Below, in pieces: positions 43,695 through 52,320 of a DNA stretch of 64,000 nucleotides (the first letter of the stretch is position 1; each line of letters opens with the position of its first letter). The notes under the pieces are model-generated. The model saw only the letters and a program-made list of their open reading frames with translations. It ran no database searches and was not told the origin of the DNA. Position numbers and translations under genes: made by a program. Origin of the DNA: Microlunatus phosphovorus NM-1 (lineage in GTDB: Bacteria > Actinomycetota > Actinomycetes > Propionibacteriales > Propionibacteriaceae); NCBI RefSeq assembly GCF_000270245.1, contig NC_015635.1, positions 2,542,001-2,606,000 on the forward strand, given 5' to 3'.

Positions 43695-44702
43695 TCAGGT
43701 GAGCTGGAAGCCTGCCGCGAGCACGTCGGAGTCGTCAACATAGATGGTCGAGTCCGCGGTGATGGTGGCATTGCCGGTGATCGCCACCCGGCAGGAGGGC
43801 ACCGGGCCGACCTGGCCACGCGACACCGCCCGCCCGGTGTACTGACCGCCGGTGACGCTGGTGTGCGCCAAGGGTTCGTTCAGCTCCAACCGGCCCTTGC
43901 TGAGCAGAGTGGCGACCCTCGCCGTCGTGCCAGTGCCGCAGGGTGAGCGGTCGATCATGCCGCTGGGCATGACCACCATGTCCTTGGTCGGGCCGATGCC
44001 ATCGGCCGGCTCGGAGTAGAGCAGGACATGAGTGACACCGTGCACCGGTTCGAGCTCCGGGTGCTGGACCACCAACTGCTCGTTCACGGCCTGGTGCAAC
44101 TCACCGGCGAACCGGGAGGCCGGCTTGGTCGTGTCGGGTGCCAACTCCAGTCCGAACGGGTCGGCGTCGGTGATGGCATAGAAGTTGCCGCCGTAGGAGA
44201 TGTCGACCGTCACCGTCCCGTACGAGGGCAGGGTGACCTGCTGGTCAGGCAGCAGGCAGAACGCCGGTGCTCCGACGAAGGTGACGCCGGTGACCCGCCC
44301 GTTCTCGACCGCAGCGGTGGCCTCGATCAGCCCGGCTGGGGTGTCCAGCCGGACGACCGTCTCGGCCCCGGTGATGGGCAGCTGGCCAGTCTCCAGCAAC
44401 GCGGTGACGGTGCAGATGGTGTCGCTGCCACACATCGGGAGGTAGCCGTGGGCTTCTATGAAGAACGCGCCGACGTCGGCATCGGGCCGGGACGGCGGCT
44501 GCAGCACGATGCCGCTGGTCATGTCCTTGCCGCGCGGCTCCAATACGAGAGCGTGCCGGATCCAGTCGTGGTTGGCGGCGAAGTCCAGCATCTTCTCCAT
44601 CACGCTGTCACCGCGGAGCGGCGGGATGCCGGACATGATCAGCCGGCTGGGCGCACCGGAGGAATGGATATCGAAGACTTTGAACAGGTGATCGGCACGC
44701 AC
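43695..44702 (-). CDS. proline racemase family, probable 4-hydroxyproline 2-epimerase (Cys/Cys)
   Basis: 335 residues. Both catalytic cysteines are present: C91 (LPMCGSDTICT) and C255 (DRSPCGTGTTA), the signature of proline racemase and 4-hydroxyproline epimerase. Context favours conversion of trans-4-hydroxy-L-proline to cis-4-hydroxy-D-proline, the entry step for the FAD enzyme encoded downstream. GTG start at 44702. Separated from the FAD gene by the decayed LysR fragment, so possibly transcribed separately. Confidence 0.85.
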   Translation of the reverse strand: MRADHLFKVFDIHSSGAPSRLIMSGIPPLRGDSVMEKMLDFAANHDWIRHALVLEPRGKDMTSGIVLQPPSRPDADVGAFFIEAHGYLPMCGSDTICTVTALLETGQLPITGAETVVRLDTPAGLIEATAAVENGRVTGVTFVGAPAFCLLPDQQVTLPSYGTVTVDISYGGNFYAITDADPFGLELAPDTTKPASRFAGELHQAVNEQLVVQHPELEPVHGVTHVLLYSEPADGIGPTKDMVVMPSGMIDRSPCGTGTTARVATLLSKGRLELNEPLAHTSVTGGQYTGRAVSRGQVGPVPSCRVAITGNATITADSTIYVDDSDVLAAGFQLT

Positions 44703-44719
44703 GGCAGTCCCTTCGGTGG

Positions 44720-44767
44720 TTGACGGTCAGAGTTGACGGTCAGAGTTCGACGGTCAGAGTTCGACGG
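44720..44767. repeat. 13-14 bp tandem repeat after the PPOX gene
   Basis: TTGACGGTCAGAG twice, then TTCGACGGTCAGAG and a partial fourth copy. On the minus strand each unit contains a TGA, so stop codons are repeated downstream of the 44780 gene. Confidence 0.75.
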
Positions 44768-44779
44768 CAAACGAGCCGA

Positions 44780-45166
44780 TCAGTGCTCGATGATCCGGGC
44801 GGGTGTGACCACGATGGTGCTGCGCGGCTTCCACGGCTGCTCCTCTGGCCAGGGTCGGCCGTCGTAGTCATGGGAGAGCTCGTCGATCAACTCGTTGGCT
44901 CCGGCCTCTTCGACCCGGGCGGTGCCGCGGATCGAGCTGTAGCGGTAGCCGTTCTCCCGATCGATGACCAGCACGCTGACGTTGGGGTCACGCTCGAGGT
45001 TGCGGGTCTTGGCCCGACTCGTGTTGGAGGAGAACACGATCTCGCCGTCGCGCTCCTTGGCCCAGACGACCGTCTGCTGCAGCGAGCCGTCGGCATTGGT
45101 GGTAGCGACAATGGCGAAGTTGGGCCCGGCCAAGAGTTCACGAGCTTGCGGGGTCAGTGGTTCCAC
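44780..45166 (-). CDS. PPOX-class (F420/FMN-binding) oxidoreductase
   Basis: 128-residue split-barrel flavin protein of the pyridoxamine-5'-phosphate oxidase superfamily (NFAIVATTNADGSLQQTVVW; SSNTSRAKTRNLERDP; GTARVEE). The small size and sequence fit the actinobacterial F420-dependent reductase group; substrate unknown. GTG start with GAGGAGA seven bases upstream. An ATTGACAGACAAT near-palindrome lies 59 bp upstream, similar to the FadR-type sites of this region, which suggests shared control. Confidence 0.8.
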   Translation of the reverse strand: MEPLTPQARELLAGPNFAIVATTNADGSLQQTVVWAKERDGEIVFSSNTSRAKTRNLERDPNVSVLVIDRENGYRYSSIRGTARVEEAGANELIDELSHDYDGRPWPEEQPWKPRSTIVVTPARIIEH

Positions 45167-45224
45167 GGGTGAGTCTCCTCGCGCTGAAGTGGGTCAGGTG
45201 CTGAGCCTGGATTCAGAGATGCTT

Positions 45225-45237
45225 ATTGACAGACAAT
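45225..45237. promoter_or_regulatory. imperfect FadR-type site before the PPOX gene
   Basis: ATTGACAGACAAT, one base from the perfect palindrome ATTGTC-x-GACAAT family. Located 59 bp upstream of the GTG. Confidence 0.35.
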
Positions 45238-45281
45238 GGGCACCTTAGGCGCGCCTGGTGGGCACGTCAAGGGACGCTGTG

Positions 45282-46175
45282 TCAGATCGTGAACCGGGCG
45301 GGTGCGGGGATCTGACCGGGTGCGGGGATCTGACCGGGTGCGGGGATCTGACCGGGTGCCGTGATCGGATCGGGTGCCGTGATCGGATCGGGTGCCAGCC
45401 AGGCTTGCCAGCGCTGACGAGGGTGCAGGCGGCCGTGGTCGGGGTCGACGCCGATGATCCGGCCGCCGGGCAGTTCGACGCTGGTGTGCTTGGCGACGGG
45501 ATCGATCAGCACCGGATGGTGAGCGGGGGAACGAGTGCTGAGATCGTTGCAGGACCAGTCGATGGGGCTGCCGTGACCATGCACCTGGCTGAAGGGCAGC
45601 TCGATGCCTCGCCAGCTCGGCAGCAGCTCACTGCTGGCGGCTGCCCAGAGTGGGCCGGCACCGAGGTTGAGCCGATTGCCGCCGAGTAGATGGCCAGGTC
45701 TGGCATAGACCGCCGGTTTGTGCGTGGCGAGTGTGGCCAGCCGGTCGGCGGCGGCTCCGACATCGGCGGGTCCGCCGAGGACGTCGTGCCAGAACCGCCC
45801 GGTGAGACCGGCGTGGGTCACCAGGAACGACTCGTCGGTGCCATGGATGGCGACGGCCCCGATCATTGCCCCGGTGTAGAACCACCGACGTACGGTCCGC
45901 GCGGAACGCGGGCTGAGCCGCTGGGGCCATCGGAACGTCGTGGTGCCGAGGTAGAGCGCCTCATGGTTGCCCATCAGCTGGATCCAGTTGTCCGGCTGAT
46001 CGCTGAGATAGTCGTCGACCAGCTCGACGATCTGATCGGAGTCAGGCCCACGGTGGACGAGATCGCCAACCTGGACCACCACCAGATCGTCGGGGAGTCG
46101 GCCATCGGCATTGGCGCCGAGTCTCCGCAACTCCTCGCGCAACGTCTCCAGATGCCCGCTGACGTCGCCGATCAC
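45282..46175 (-). CDS. metallophosphoesterase with repetitive Pro-rich tail
   Basis: 297 residues. Calcineurin-like phosphoesterase motifs: GDVSGH at the start (normally GDxHG), VVQVGDLVHRGPDS, and MGNHEAL, then a metal-ligand His in VTHAGLTG and VHGHGSP. The tail repeats a six-residue unit (APDPIT twice, APGQIP three times) encoded by 18-bp DNA repeats at 45298-45395. The reading frame extends upstream of the GTG at 46175 with sequence resembling the missing first strand (LELSDGRRVAVIGD), but that stretch has no ATG, GTG or TTG, so the true start is uncertain. Confidence 0.75.
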   Translation of the reverse strand: MIGDVSGHLETLREELRRLGANADGRLPDDLVVVQVGDLVHRGPDSDQIVELVDDYLSDQPDNWIQLMGNHEALYLGTTTFRWPQRLSPRSARTVRRWFYTGAMIGAVAIHGTDESFLVTHAGLTGRFWHDVLGGPADVGAAADRLATLATHKPAVYARPGHLLGGNRLNLGAGPLWAAASSELLPSWRGIELPFSQVHGHGSPIDWSCNDLSTRSPAHHPVLIDPVAKHTSVELPGGRIIGVDPDHGRLHPRQRWQAWLAPDPITAPDPITAPGQIPAPGQIPAPGQIPAPARFTI

Positions 46176-46295
46176 CGCGACTCGCCTGCCGTCGCTCAGC
46201 TCGAGATGTGGTGCCCGTGGCTCACGCTGTGTATTCGGAACGCTCAGCAGCGTATCGGCAGTGTGTGTTCAGCCGTTCGGCGTGCTCCGACTGAG

Positions 46296-47825
46296 CTAGA
46301 TGAACTCGACCCCCTGGGCAAGGGGCAGCTGGCCGGAGTAGTTGATGGTGTTGGTGGCCTGGCGCATATAGGCCTTCCAGGAGTCGGCGCCGGATTCGCG
46401 GCCGCCGCCGGTCGCCTTCTCGCCGCCGAAGGCGCCACCGATCTCGGCGCCGGAGGTGCCGATGTTGACGTTGACGATGCCGCAGTCCGAGCCGCTGGCG
46501 GAGGTGAACCGCTCGGCCTCGATCTGGTTGGTGGTGAAGATCGCTGACGACAGACCCTGCGGTACGCCGTTGTTGAGGGCGATGGCTTCGTCCAAGGTGT
46601 CGTAGGTGAGCACGTACAGGATCGGCGCGAAGGTCTCGGCCTGAACGATCTCGGACTGGGCCGGCATGGACACGACGGCCGGTTGCACGTAGTAGGCGTT
46701 GGGATGCTCGTCGGCCAGCACCCGATCGCCGCCGCAGAGCACGGTGCCGCCTTGCTCGACGGCTGCGGCCAGTGCCGCCTGCTGGGCGTTGAAGCTGGCT
46801 TCGTTGATCAACGGACCGACCAAGGTGCCGTCGGTCGTGGGGCTGCCAATGCTCAACGTGCCGTACGCGTCCACGATCCGAGGAACCAGCTGATCGACGA
46901 TCGAGCGATGCACGATCAGCCTGCGCAGCGTGGTGCAGCGTTGACCGGCCGTGCCGGCGGCGGCGAAGACGATGCCGCGCAGCGCCAGGTCCAGGTCGGC
47001 GCTCGGCGCGACGATGGCGGCATTGTTGCCGCCCAGCTCCAGCAGCGCACGACCGAACCGGCCCGCGATGAGGGGAGCGATCTCGCGACCCATCCGGACC
47101 GAGCCGGTGGCGGAGACCAGGGCGACCCGGGTGTCCTCGACCAATCGCTGGCCGATCTCGCGACCACCGAGCACGACGTGATGCAGTCCTGCCGGAGCAC
47201 CGACATCGGTGGCCGCGCGAGCCAGCAGAGCATCGGTGGCCAGCGAGCACAGCGGGGTCGGCTCGGCCGGCTTCCAGACCACCGTGTCACCGGCGATCAG
47301 CGCCAGAGCGGTGTTCCAGGAATAGACCGCGACCGGGAAGTTGAAGGCCGAGATGACCCCGACGACGCCCAGCGGGTGCCAGCTCTCGGCCAGCCGGTGT
47401 CCGGGACGCTCGGAGGAGATCGTCTTGCCGAACAGCTGCCGCGACTGCCCGACGGCGAGATCACAGATGTCGATCATCTCCTGTACCTCGCCGAGGGCCT
47501 CGGAGGTGATCTTGCCTACCTCCGCGCTGACCAGGGTGCCCAAGTCGGCCTTGTGCTCGGTGAGCAGCTCGCCCCAGCGCTTGATCAGCTGGCCACGGAC
47601 CGGGGCAGGCACCTCGCGCCACACCGTGAATGCCTCCGCTGCCGCCGCCACCGCCGCATCGAGGTCGTCGGCAGTCTGGGTCCGGACCGAGAAGATCACG
47701 CCACCGGTGATCGGAGTGCGGACCTCGACATCGCCGGCGATGGCCTCGGTGTCGACGCCGATGGCCTTGAGCGCCCGCTGGACGTCGTCGGCGATCTCTG
47801 TCGTGCTGGGGAACTCGGTGCTCAT
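46296..47825 (-). CDS. L-aminoadipate-semialdehyde dehydrogenase (ALDH7-like)
   Basis: 509 residues. Aldehyde dehydrogenase with E263 (LLELGGNNAAIV) and nucleophile C297 (GTAGQRCTTLRR). The segments VISAFNFPVAVYSWNTALAL and GEKATGGGRESGADSWKAYM mark the ALDH7/AmaB group, which oxidises 2-aminoadipate 6-semialdehyde to 2-aminoadipate in lysine and pipecolate breakdown. The gene between it and the FAD oxidase is the DUF1338 dioxygenase, which acts on 2-oxoadipate, so the pathway assignment is consistent. ATG with AAGGAG upstream. Confidence 0.87.
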   Translation of the reverse strand: MSTEFPSTTEIADDVQRALKAIGVDTEAIAGDVEVRTPITGGVIFSVRTQTADDLDAAVAAAAEAFTVWREVPAPVRGQLIKRWGELLTEHKADLGTLVSAEVGKITSEALGEVQEMIDICDLAVGQSRQLFGKTISSERPGHRLAESWHPLGVVGVISAFNFPVAVYSWNTALALIAGDTVVWKPAEPTPLCSLATDALLARAATDVGAPAGLHHVVLGGREIGQRLVEDTRVALVSATGSVRMGREIAPLIAGRFGRALLELGGNNAAIVAPSADLDLALRGIVFAAAGTAGQRCTTLRRLIVHRSIVDQLVPRIVDAYGTLSIGSPTTDGTLVGPLINEASFNAQQAALAAAVEQGGTVLCGGDRVLADEHPNAYYVQPAVVSMPAQSEIVQAETFAPILYVLTYDTLDEAIALNNGVPQGLSSAIFTTNQIEAERFTSASGSDCGIVNVNIGTSGAEIGGAFGGEKATGGGRESGADSWKAYMRQATNTINYSGQLPLAQGVEFI

Positions 47826-47892
47826 GTGATCTCCTTGGTGATTCTCAGTCGGTGGTGTTCAGTCGGGTGGTGTTCAGTCAACGTCGCGGGAC

Positions 47893-49386
47893 TCAGTCAA
47901 CAATGATGCTGCGCAGGCCCAGCGCCTGGGCGGCCGCGGTCAGCGAGGCCTGCTGTTGGGCGGCATAGAGGGCGGTCGGATCCGCGATCGGCCGGCCGAT
48001 CACCTGCGACAGCTTCTCGATGTCGTACGCCGTGCCCAGCTCCTCGTCGTCGCGGGTGCCCTCGTCGGTCAGATTGGACTGGAAGATACCCGCGGCGGAG
48101 CGCGGCAGGAAATCCTCATAGACGATTGGCTCCGGGTGCAGCACCCCGCTCTCGATCAACTCACCCAGCGTTGTGGAGTCCCCTCCGTGGGCCTCGCCAA
48201 ACCGGGCCGCTCGCGTCACTGCGTAGGTGAAGAAGGCCAACCCTCGCAATGCCAGCTCGCACTCAGTGCTGGGCAGATTCTCCCGCCACACCTCACGAGC
48301 TACCTCGACCCGGGTGGTGCCATTCGCTGCGGCCGTCGCCAGCCGGGCATCGGTCTCGGCCACCATCCGGTCGTACAGGTCCCGTCCCTTGGCTGTCAGG
48401 GCGACCCCGCGCTGCTCGACCTCGCCGAACCGGACCCGCAGCGAGCCCGGCCGGACCGAGCCGTCGGCATGCCGGAACTGGCGCTCCTCGGCCAGGGCTT
48501 TGAAGGACGTCTGGCGGAGCAGGACGTCGGGACCCTCCCAATCCGGCGGGCCCTGGATCTCGTCGATCATGGTGATGCCGCGCGCCTCCATCCGCTCGTA
48601 CAAGGCATCGATGTCGAGCACTCGCGGGGTGAGGTGATTGATGTGGGTCGACGGCACGCCGCCGATGTCGGCGGCGACCGCGGAGATCTCCTCGAGATGG
48701 AAATACCAGTCGTGGTCGACCGGTTCGGTGAACAGTTCGAACGCGGCGGTGGCCAACTCGACGAAGCGCTCGGCGTCGAGAGTGTCCAGGCCGCCACGCT
48801 CGGCAGAGCGGTCGGCCAACTCGAGCAGCTCGGCACCGAACAGGGTCCGGGCGTCGATGAACTCCTCCAGCCGCGCCTGGGTGTCGGCGTCGAAGAACCG
48901 GCGGTCGGTGGTGACCAGCATGGAGGTGAACACCCGGAACGGGTTCTTCGCCAGCTCATCCGCGTCGATCGGCCGGAACGCGGTCGAGACCACCGGCACG
49001 GAGCTCTTGGAGGCATCCCGCAGGTCATAGAAGCCGACCGGATGCATGCCGAAGCCGGCGAACACGCGGGCCGCCTGGGCCAGCTCGCGTGGCGATCCGA
49101 CCCGGATCGCGCCGTGCCGTTCCGCGGTGACCCGGTCGATGCTGCCGAGTCGCTCGGCTCGTACGCCCTGCGCGGCCGCGACGTCGGTGTTCACCTCTCG
49201 GGACACCTCGACCAGGGTGTTGTAGGCCGGCACTTCGTTGCCGTACAGCTCGGCGAGCCGCAGCGCGAACTCGGCACGAAGCGCGGCCAACGACACGGTG
49301 TCCAACGAGAGCGGGTCCGACGAGAGCGGGTCCGACGAGAGCGGGTCCAACGTGAGTGAGCCGCTGCACTCGGTCGTGCTGGTCAT
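47893..49386 (-). CDS. hglS: 2-oxoadipate dioxygenase/decarboxylase (DUF1338, HglS/YdcJ family)
   Basis: 497 residues. DUF1338 enzymes of this type convert 2-oxoadipate to D-2-hydroxyglutarate with Fe(II) and O2. Candidate metal and substrate residues match the family pattern: H91 and R95 (AERHGAIRVGSPRELA), His in STHINHLTPR (248-255), and Glu in RFGEVEQRG (322-324). The first ~30 residues carry a DPLSS(L) repeat from 15-bp DNA duplications. ATG 49386 follows AAAGG. Encoded between the FAD oxidase and the semialdehyde dehydrogenase. After its stop, GTTGACTGA and related units are repeated. Confidence 0.85.
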   Translation of the reverse strand: MTSTTECSGSLTLDPLSSDPLSSDPLSLDTVSLAALRAEFALRLAELYGNEVPAYNTLVEVSREVNTDVAAAQGVRAERLGSIDRVTAERHGAIRVGSPRELAQAARVFAGFGMHPVGFYDLRDASKSSVPVVSTAFRPIDADELAKNPFRVFTSMLVTTDRRFFDADTQARLEEFIDARTLFGAELLELADRSAERGGLDTLDAERFVELATAAFELFTEPVDHDWYFHLEEISAVAADIGGVPSTHINHLTPRVLDIDALYERMEARGITMIDEIQGPPDWEGPDVLLRQTSFKALAEERQFRHADGSVRPGSLRVRFGEVEQRGVALTAKGRDLYDRMVAETDARLATAAANGTTRVEVAREVWRENLPSTECELALRGLAFFTYAVTRAARFGEAHGGDSTTLGELIESGVLHPEPIVYEDFLPRSAAGIFQSNLTDEGTRDDEELGTAYDIEKLSQVIGRPIADPTALYAAQQQASLTAAAQALGLRSIIVD

Positions 49387-49422
49387 GACGACGATGCCTT
49401 TCAGGTGAAGCATAGAGATGGA

Positions 49423-50676
49423 CTAGATGATGTGGACTTCGTGGAACAGCGATCCCTGGTCGCTGAAGCGGTTGGCGCTGAAGGGTGCCGGGTCCATGAA
49501 CGGCTCCCTGCCGAGATAGAGATCGCGGACCAGCTCGCCGACGGCGGGCCCCTGGAGGAACCCGTGGCCGGAGAACCCGGTGGCGTAGAAGACGCCAGGC
49601 ACGTCGGCCTTGCCGATCATGGCGTTATGGTCGGGCGTGTTCTCGTACAGTCCCGCCCAGCCACCGACCAGGGGCTGTCCGGCCAGGCTCGGCGCCACGA
49701 TCCGGGCGGCATCATCGAAGGCCCTGGTCCAGCCGTAGCTGAACTCCCGGCACATGCCCGGTTCCTCGTCCGGGTTGGAGATGCCGAGCAACAGGCCGTT
49801 GCGGTAGTTGTGGAAATACAGCGTCGTGGACAGATCCAGCGTGAAGGGCACGGTCGGATGCGGTGTCGGTTGCTGCGGTGTGAAGCCGATCTGGCGGCGT
49901 ACGCCCTCGACCGGCAGATGCAGGCCAACCTTCGCACCCAGCCAGGTGGACCAGGCGCCAGCCGCGATCACGATGGCGTTCGCTCGGATCCCACCGCGCT
50001 GGGTGGTGATGCGGTGGGTCCCGTCGACGTCCGTGGCAAGGTCGAACACTTCGGTGAACTCGGCGAACGTGGCACCCAGCCGGGTGGCTGCGGCCGCGTA
50101 GCCGGCGACCACCTGGGCCGGCTCGGCATACCCGTCGCGTGGCGAGAATGAGGCGCCCAGCAGGCAGTCCGGGTCGATCAGCGGATTGATCTCGTACGCC
50201 TCCGCCGGGCTGACTATTTGGCTGTTGCAGCCGAGCGAGTTCTGCAACCGGACGCTGTCTTCGACGGCGGCGAGTTCAGCCTCGGTGCGGCACAGGAACA
50301 GATAGCCCACCTGATGCAGGCCGATCGGGGTGCCGAACCGGGCTTCGAAGGTCTCGAAGGCGGCCAGGCTGCGGTGGCCGAGCAGCACATTGTTGGCATC
50401 GGAGAAGGTGGCGCGGACCCCGCCGAGCGGCTTGGCCGAAGAACCAGAGCCCAGACTGCTGCGCTCCAGCACCAGCACGTCGCGTACTCCGGCCTCGGCC
50501 AGGTGGTACGCGATGCTGGCGCCCATGATGCCGCCGCCGATCACGGCGACCTCGACGGTGTCGGGGAGCGGTGCAACCGGGTTGCCGAGCGGGACCACGT
50601 GCTCCAGTCGCCCCGCATGCTCCAGTCGCTCTGCTGCATCGGCCGGTACGCCGATGGCTTGGTCACTGGTCGTCAT
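49423..50676 (-). CDS. FAD-dependent amino acid oxidase (sarcosine/pipecolate oxidase-like)
   Basis: 417 residues, DAO fold. Rossmann motif VEVAVIGGGIMGASIAYHLA at ~43-62, and the C-terminal FAD segment FYATGFSGHGFLQGPAVGEL. Similar to sarcosine oxidase beta/monomeric types and L-pipecolate oxidases. With the downstream HglS and aminoadipate-semialdehyde dehydrogenase, oxidation of pipecolate to piperideine-6-carboxylate is the likely role; glycine-betaine metabolites are the alternative. ATG 50676 follows AGGGAGAG by 6 nt. Three perfect 130-bp repeats lie upstream. Confidence 0.8.
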   Translation of the reverse strand: MTTSDQAIGVPADAAERLEHAGRLEHVVPLGNPVAPLPDTVEVAVIGGGIMGASIAYHLAEAGVRDVLVLERSSLGSGSSAKPLGGVRATFSDANNVLLGHRSLAAFETFEARFGTPIGLHQVGYLFLCRTEAELAAVEDSVRLQNSLGCNSQIVSPAEAYEINPLIDPDCLLGASFSPRDGYAEPAQVVAGYAAAATRLGATFAEFTEVFDLATDVDGTHRITTQRGGIRANAIVIAAGAWSTWLGAKVGLHLPVEGVRRQIGFTPQQPTPHPTVPFTLDLSTTLYFHNYRNGLLLGISNPDEEPGMCREFSYGWTRAFDDAARIVAPSLAGQPLVGGWAGLYENTPDHNAMIGKADVPGVFYATGFSGHGFLQGPAVGELVRDLYLGREPFMDPAPFSANRFSDQGSLFHEVHII

Positions 50677-50813
50677 CGCGTTCTCTCCCTTTCGACGTCG
50701 GGACCGGTGGCGAGCACGGACGCCAGCCTGGCACGGTGTCAATCCCGGGACCACCCCCGGAACGCGACACTTCCGCACCCCAGCCCAAGGATTGCTTACG
50801 CTGCTCTCGATGA

Positions 50814-51195
50814 GTCCGTTCGCGACGATGACGTGCGTTCACCGGCTACGTCGTCGCTCTTCGTGAAGGCGGTGAAGCGTTGCCTTCACTCATCGTTCCT
50901 CCGCACGCCGGGCACGTCATCTTCCCGCTCACGTCTGTCACGGGTCCGTTCGCGACGATGACGTGCGTTCACCGGCTACGTCGTCGCTCTTCGTGAAGGC
51001 GGTGAAGCGTTGCCTTCACTCATCGTTCCTCCGCACGCCGGGCACGTCATCTTCCCGCTCACGTCTGTCACGGGTCCGTTCGCGACGATGACGTGCGTTC
51101 ACCGGCTACGTCGTCGCTCTTCGTGAAGGCGGTGAAGCGTTGCCTTCACTCATCGTTCCTCCGCACGCCGGGCACGTCATCTTCCCGCTCACGTC
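50814..51195. repeat. three tandem 130-bp repeats (2.94 copies, identical)
   Basis: Unit starts at 50814, 50944 and 51074; all aligned bases are identical and the third copy ends at ACGTC directly before the LysR stop codon. Each unit contains inverted pairs GATGACGTGC/GCACGTCATC and GTGAAGGC/GCCTTCAC, so it can fold into a long branched hairpin. No plausible protein is encoded. Fills the gap 50677-51195. Confidence 0.95.
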
Positions 51196-52110
51196 CTAGG
51201 GATAGTCCGATATCGGGAGCGCTGCCACTGCCGATTGGAGTGCGGCGATCATGCCGTCGACCGCCGGATTGCGTCGATCGGCGGGCGTGAGCACCTCGAC
51301 GCGGCGACGCAGCGTCAGATCGCTGATCTCCAGCGCGTGCAGACCCGAGCGGCCGATGAAGCCCAGCCGAGGGACGGCGGCGACCCCGAAGCCGGCCCGG
51401 ACGAAGCTGCGTACCACGTCGTAGTCGTTGGACCGGAAGCGGATCTGCGGTGCGATACCGGCGGTGGCGCAGACTCGCTCCAGCGCCAGCGCCCCAGCGG
51501 TGCCCTCGCGGGTGGTGATCCAAGATGCGTCTGCGAAGTCCACCAACCGCAGCTCCGCTGCGGCGGAACGGTCGTAGCTCTCCGGGACCAACAGTTTCAC
51601 GGGCTCGGCGACCAGGGGGACGCGTCGCAGGCCGGCCGGCCATAGCCGCGGAACGAGGTCGTAGCGGTAGGCCACGACGAGGTCGAGACCTCCTTCGATC
51701 AAGCGCGGCACCAAGACGTCGGGCTCCCCATCGTCAAAGCGGACCTCGACGTGGCGGAAGGTGCGCGCGAACCGAGCCAGCGCGTCCGGCACCAGCACCT
51801 CACTGGCGGTCGGAAAGCAGCCAAGTCCTAGCCGCCCGCGAGTGCCGGTGGCGATCTCGCGTACCGCGTCCTCCAAGCTGGCCAGGGCGCCCAAGGTGTC
51901 GGTGGCCCGCTCACTCAGTAGCGCGGCGGCCGGCGTCGGCCGAATGCCGTGAGCGCTGCGCTCGAACAAGGTCAAGCCGCTCTCGGTCTCCAGCGCTGCC
52001 ATCTGCTGGGACACCGCCGAGCCGCTGTAGCCGAGCTGACGGCCGGCCGCGGCGAACGAACCGGCGCGCAATACGACCGACAACGTCCGCAGATGCAAGG
52101 GGTTCAGCAT
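51196..52110 (-). CDS. LysR family transcriptional regulator
   Basis: 304 residues. N-terminal HTH (LHLRTLSVVLRAGSFAAAGR; YSGSAVSQQMAALETESGLT) and a periplasmic-binding-fold effector domain from ~90 (GRLGLGCFPTASEVLVPDAL; ASWITTREGTAGALALERVC). Located upstream of the FAD oxidase-HglS-dehydrogenase cluster and in the same orientation, so it probably controls lysine/pipecolate breakdown. ATG 52110 is the standard start for the family. The stop codon is adjacent to the 130-bp repeat array. Confidence 0.85.
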   Translation of the reverse strand: MLNPLHLRTLSVVLRAGSFAAAGRQLGYSGSAVSQQMAALETESGLTLFERSAHGIRPTPAAALLSERATDTLGALASLEDAVREIATGTRGRLGLGCFPTASEVLVPDALARFARTFRHVEVRFDDGEPDVLVPRLIEGGLDLVVAYRYDLVPRLWPAGLRRVPLVAEPVKLLVPESYDRSAAAELRLVDFADASWITTREGTAGALALERVCATAGIAPQIRFRSNDYDVVRSFVRAGFGVAAVPRLGFIGRSGLHALEISDLTLRRRVEVLTPADRRNPAVDGMIAALQSAVAALPISDYP

Positions 52111-52203
52111 GAGGGCTTCAGCATGACGTGCGCACCGCGGTGTTCGCCAGCCGTGCCCGCCGCCCGATCCTGCCCGCCCCGCCCCGATCCTGCCCGCCGC
52201 CCG

Positions 52204-52290
52204 ATCCCGACTTCGCACCATTTCCTGCGACTGCGCACTGGGTACGCGGGGTGCGAAGTTGCATCAGCTGGTGCGCAGTGGGGATTGGGG
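52204..52290. repeat. TTCGCACC palindrome family, copy 1
   Basis: CGACTTCGCACCA at the left and GGTGCGAAGT / CTGGTGCGCAGTGGGGATTG at the right. Related copies lie at 52893-52980 and 53269-53345 and part of one at 14993-15012. Preceded (52150-52200) by three short CGCCCGATCC direct repeats. Confidence 0.7.
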
Positions 52291-52320
52291 TGGTGTGACC
52301 TGCGGTCGCCGGTTCGGCTG

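Noticed and set aside
46296-47825. 2-oxoglutarate-semialdehyde dehydrogenase of the hydroxyproline pathway
   Set aside because: Sequence features fit the ALDH7/AmaB group and the gene is adjacent to hglS and the FAD oxidase, so lysine/pipecolate breakdown fits better; the gene at 38117 fits the hydroxyproline step.
50815-51290. Open frames through the 130-bp repeats
   Set aside because: 130 is not a multiple of three, so each copy is read in a different frame and no protein could use the repeats consistently.
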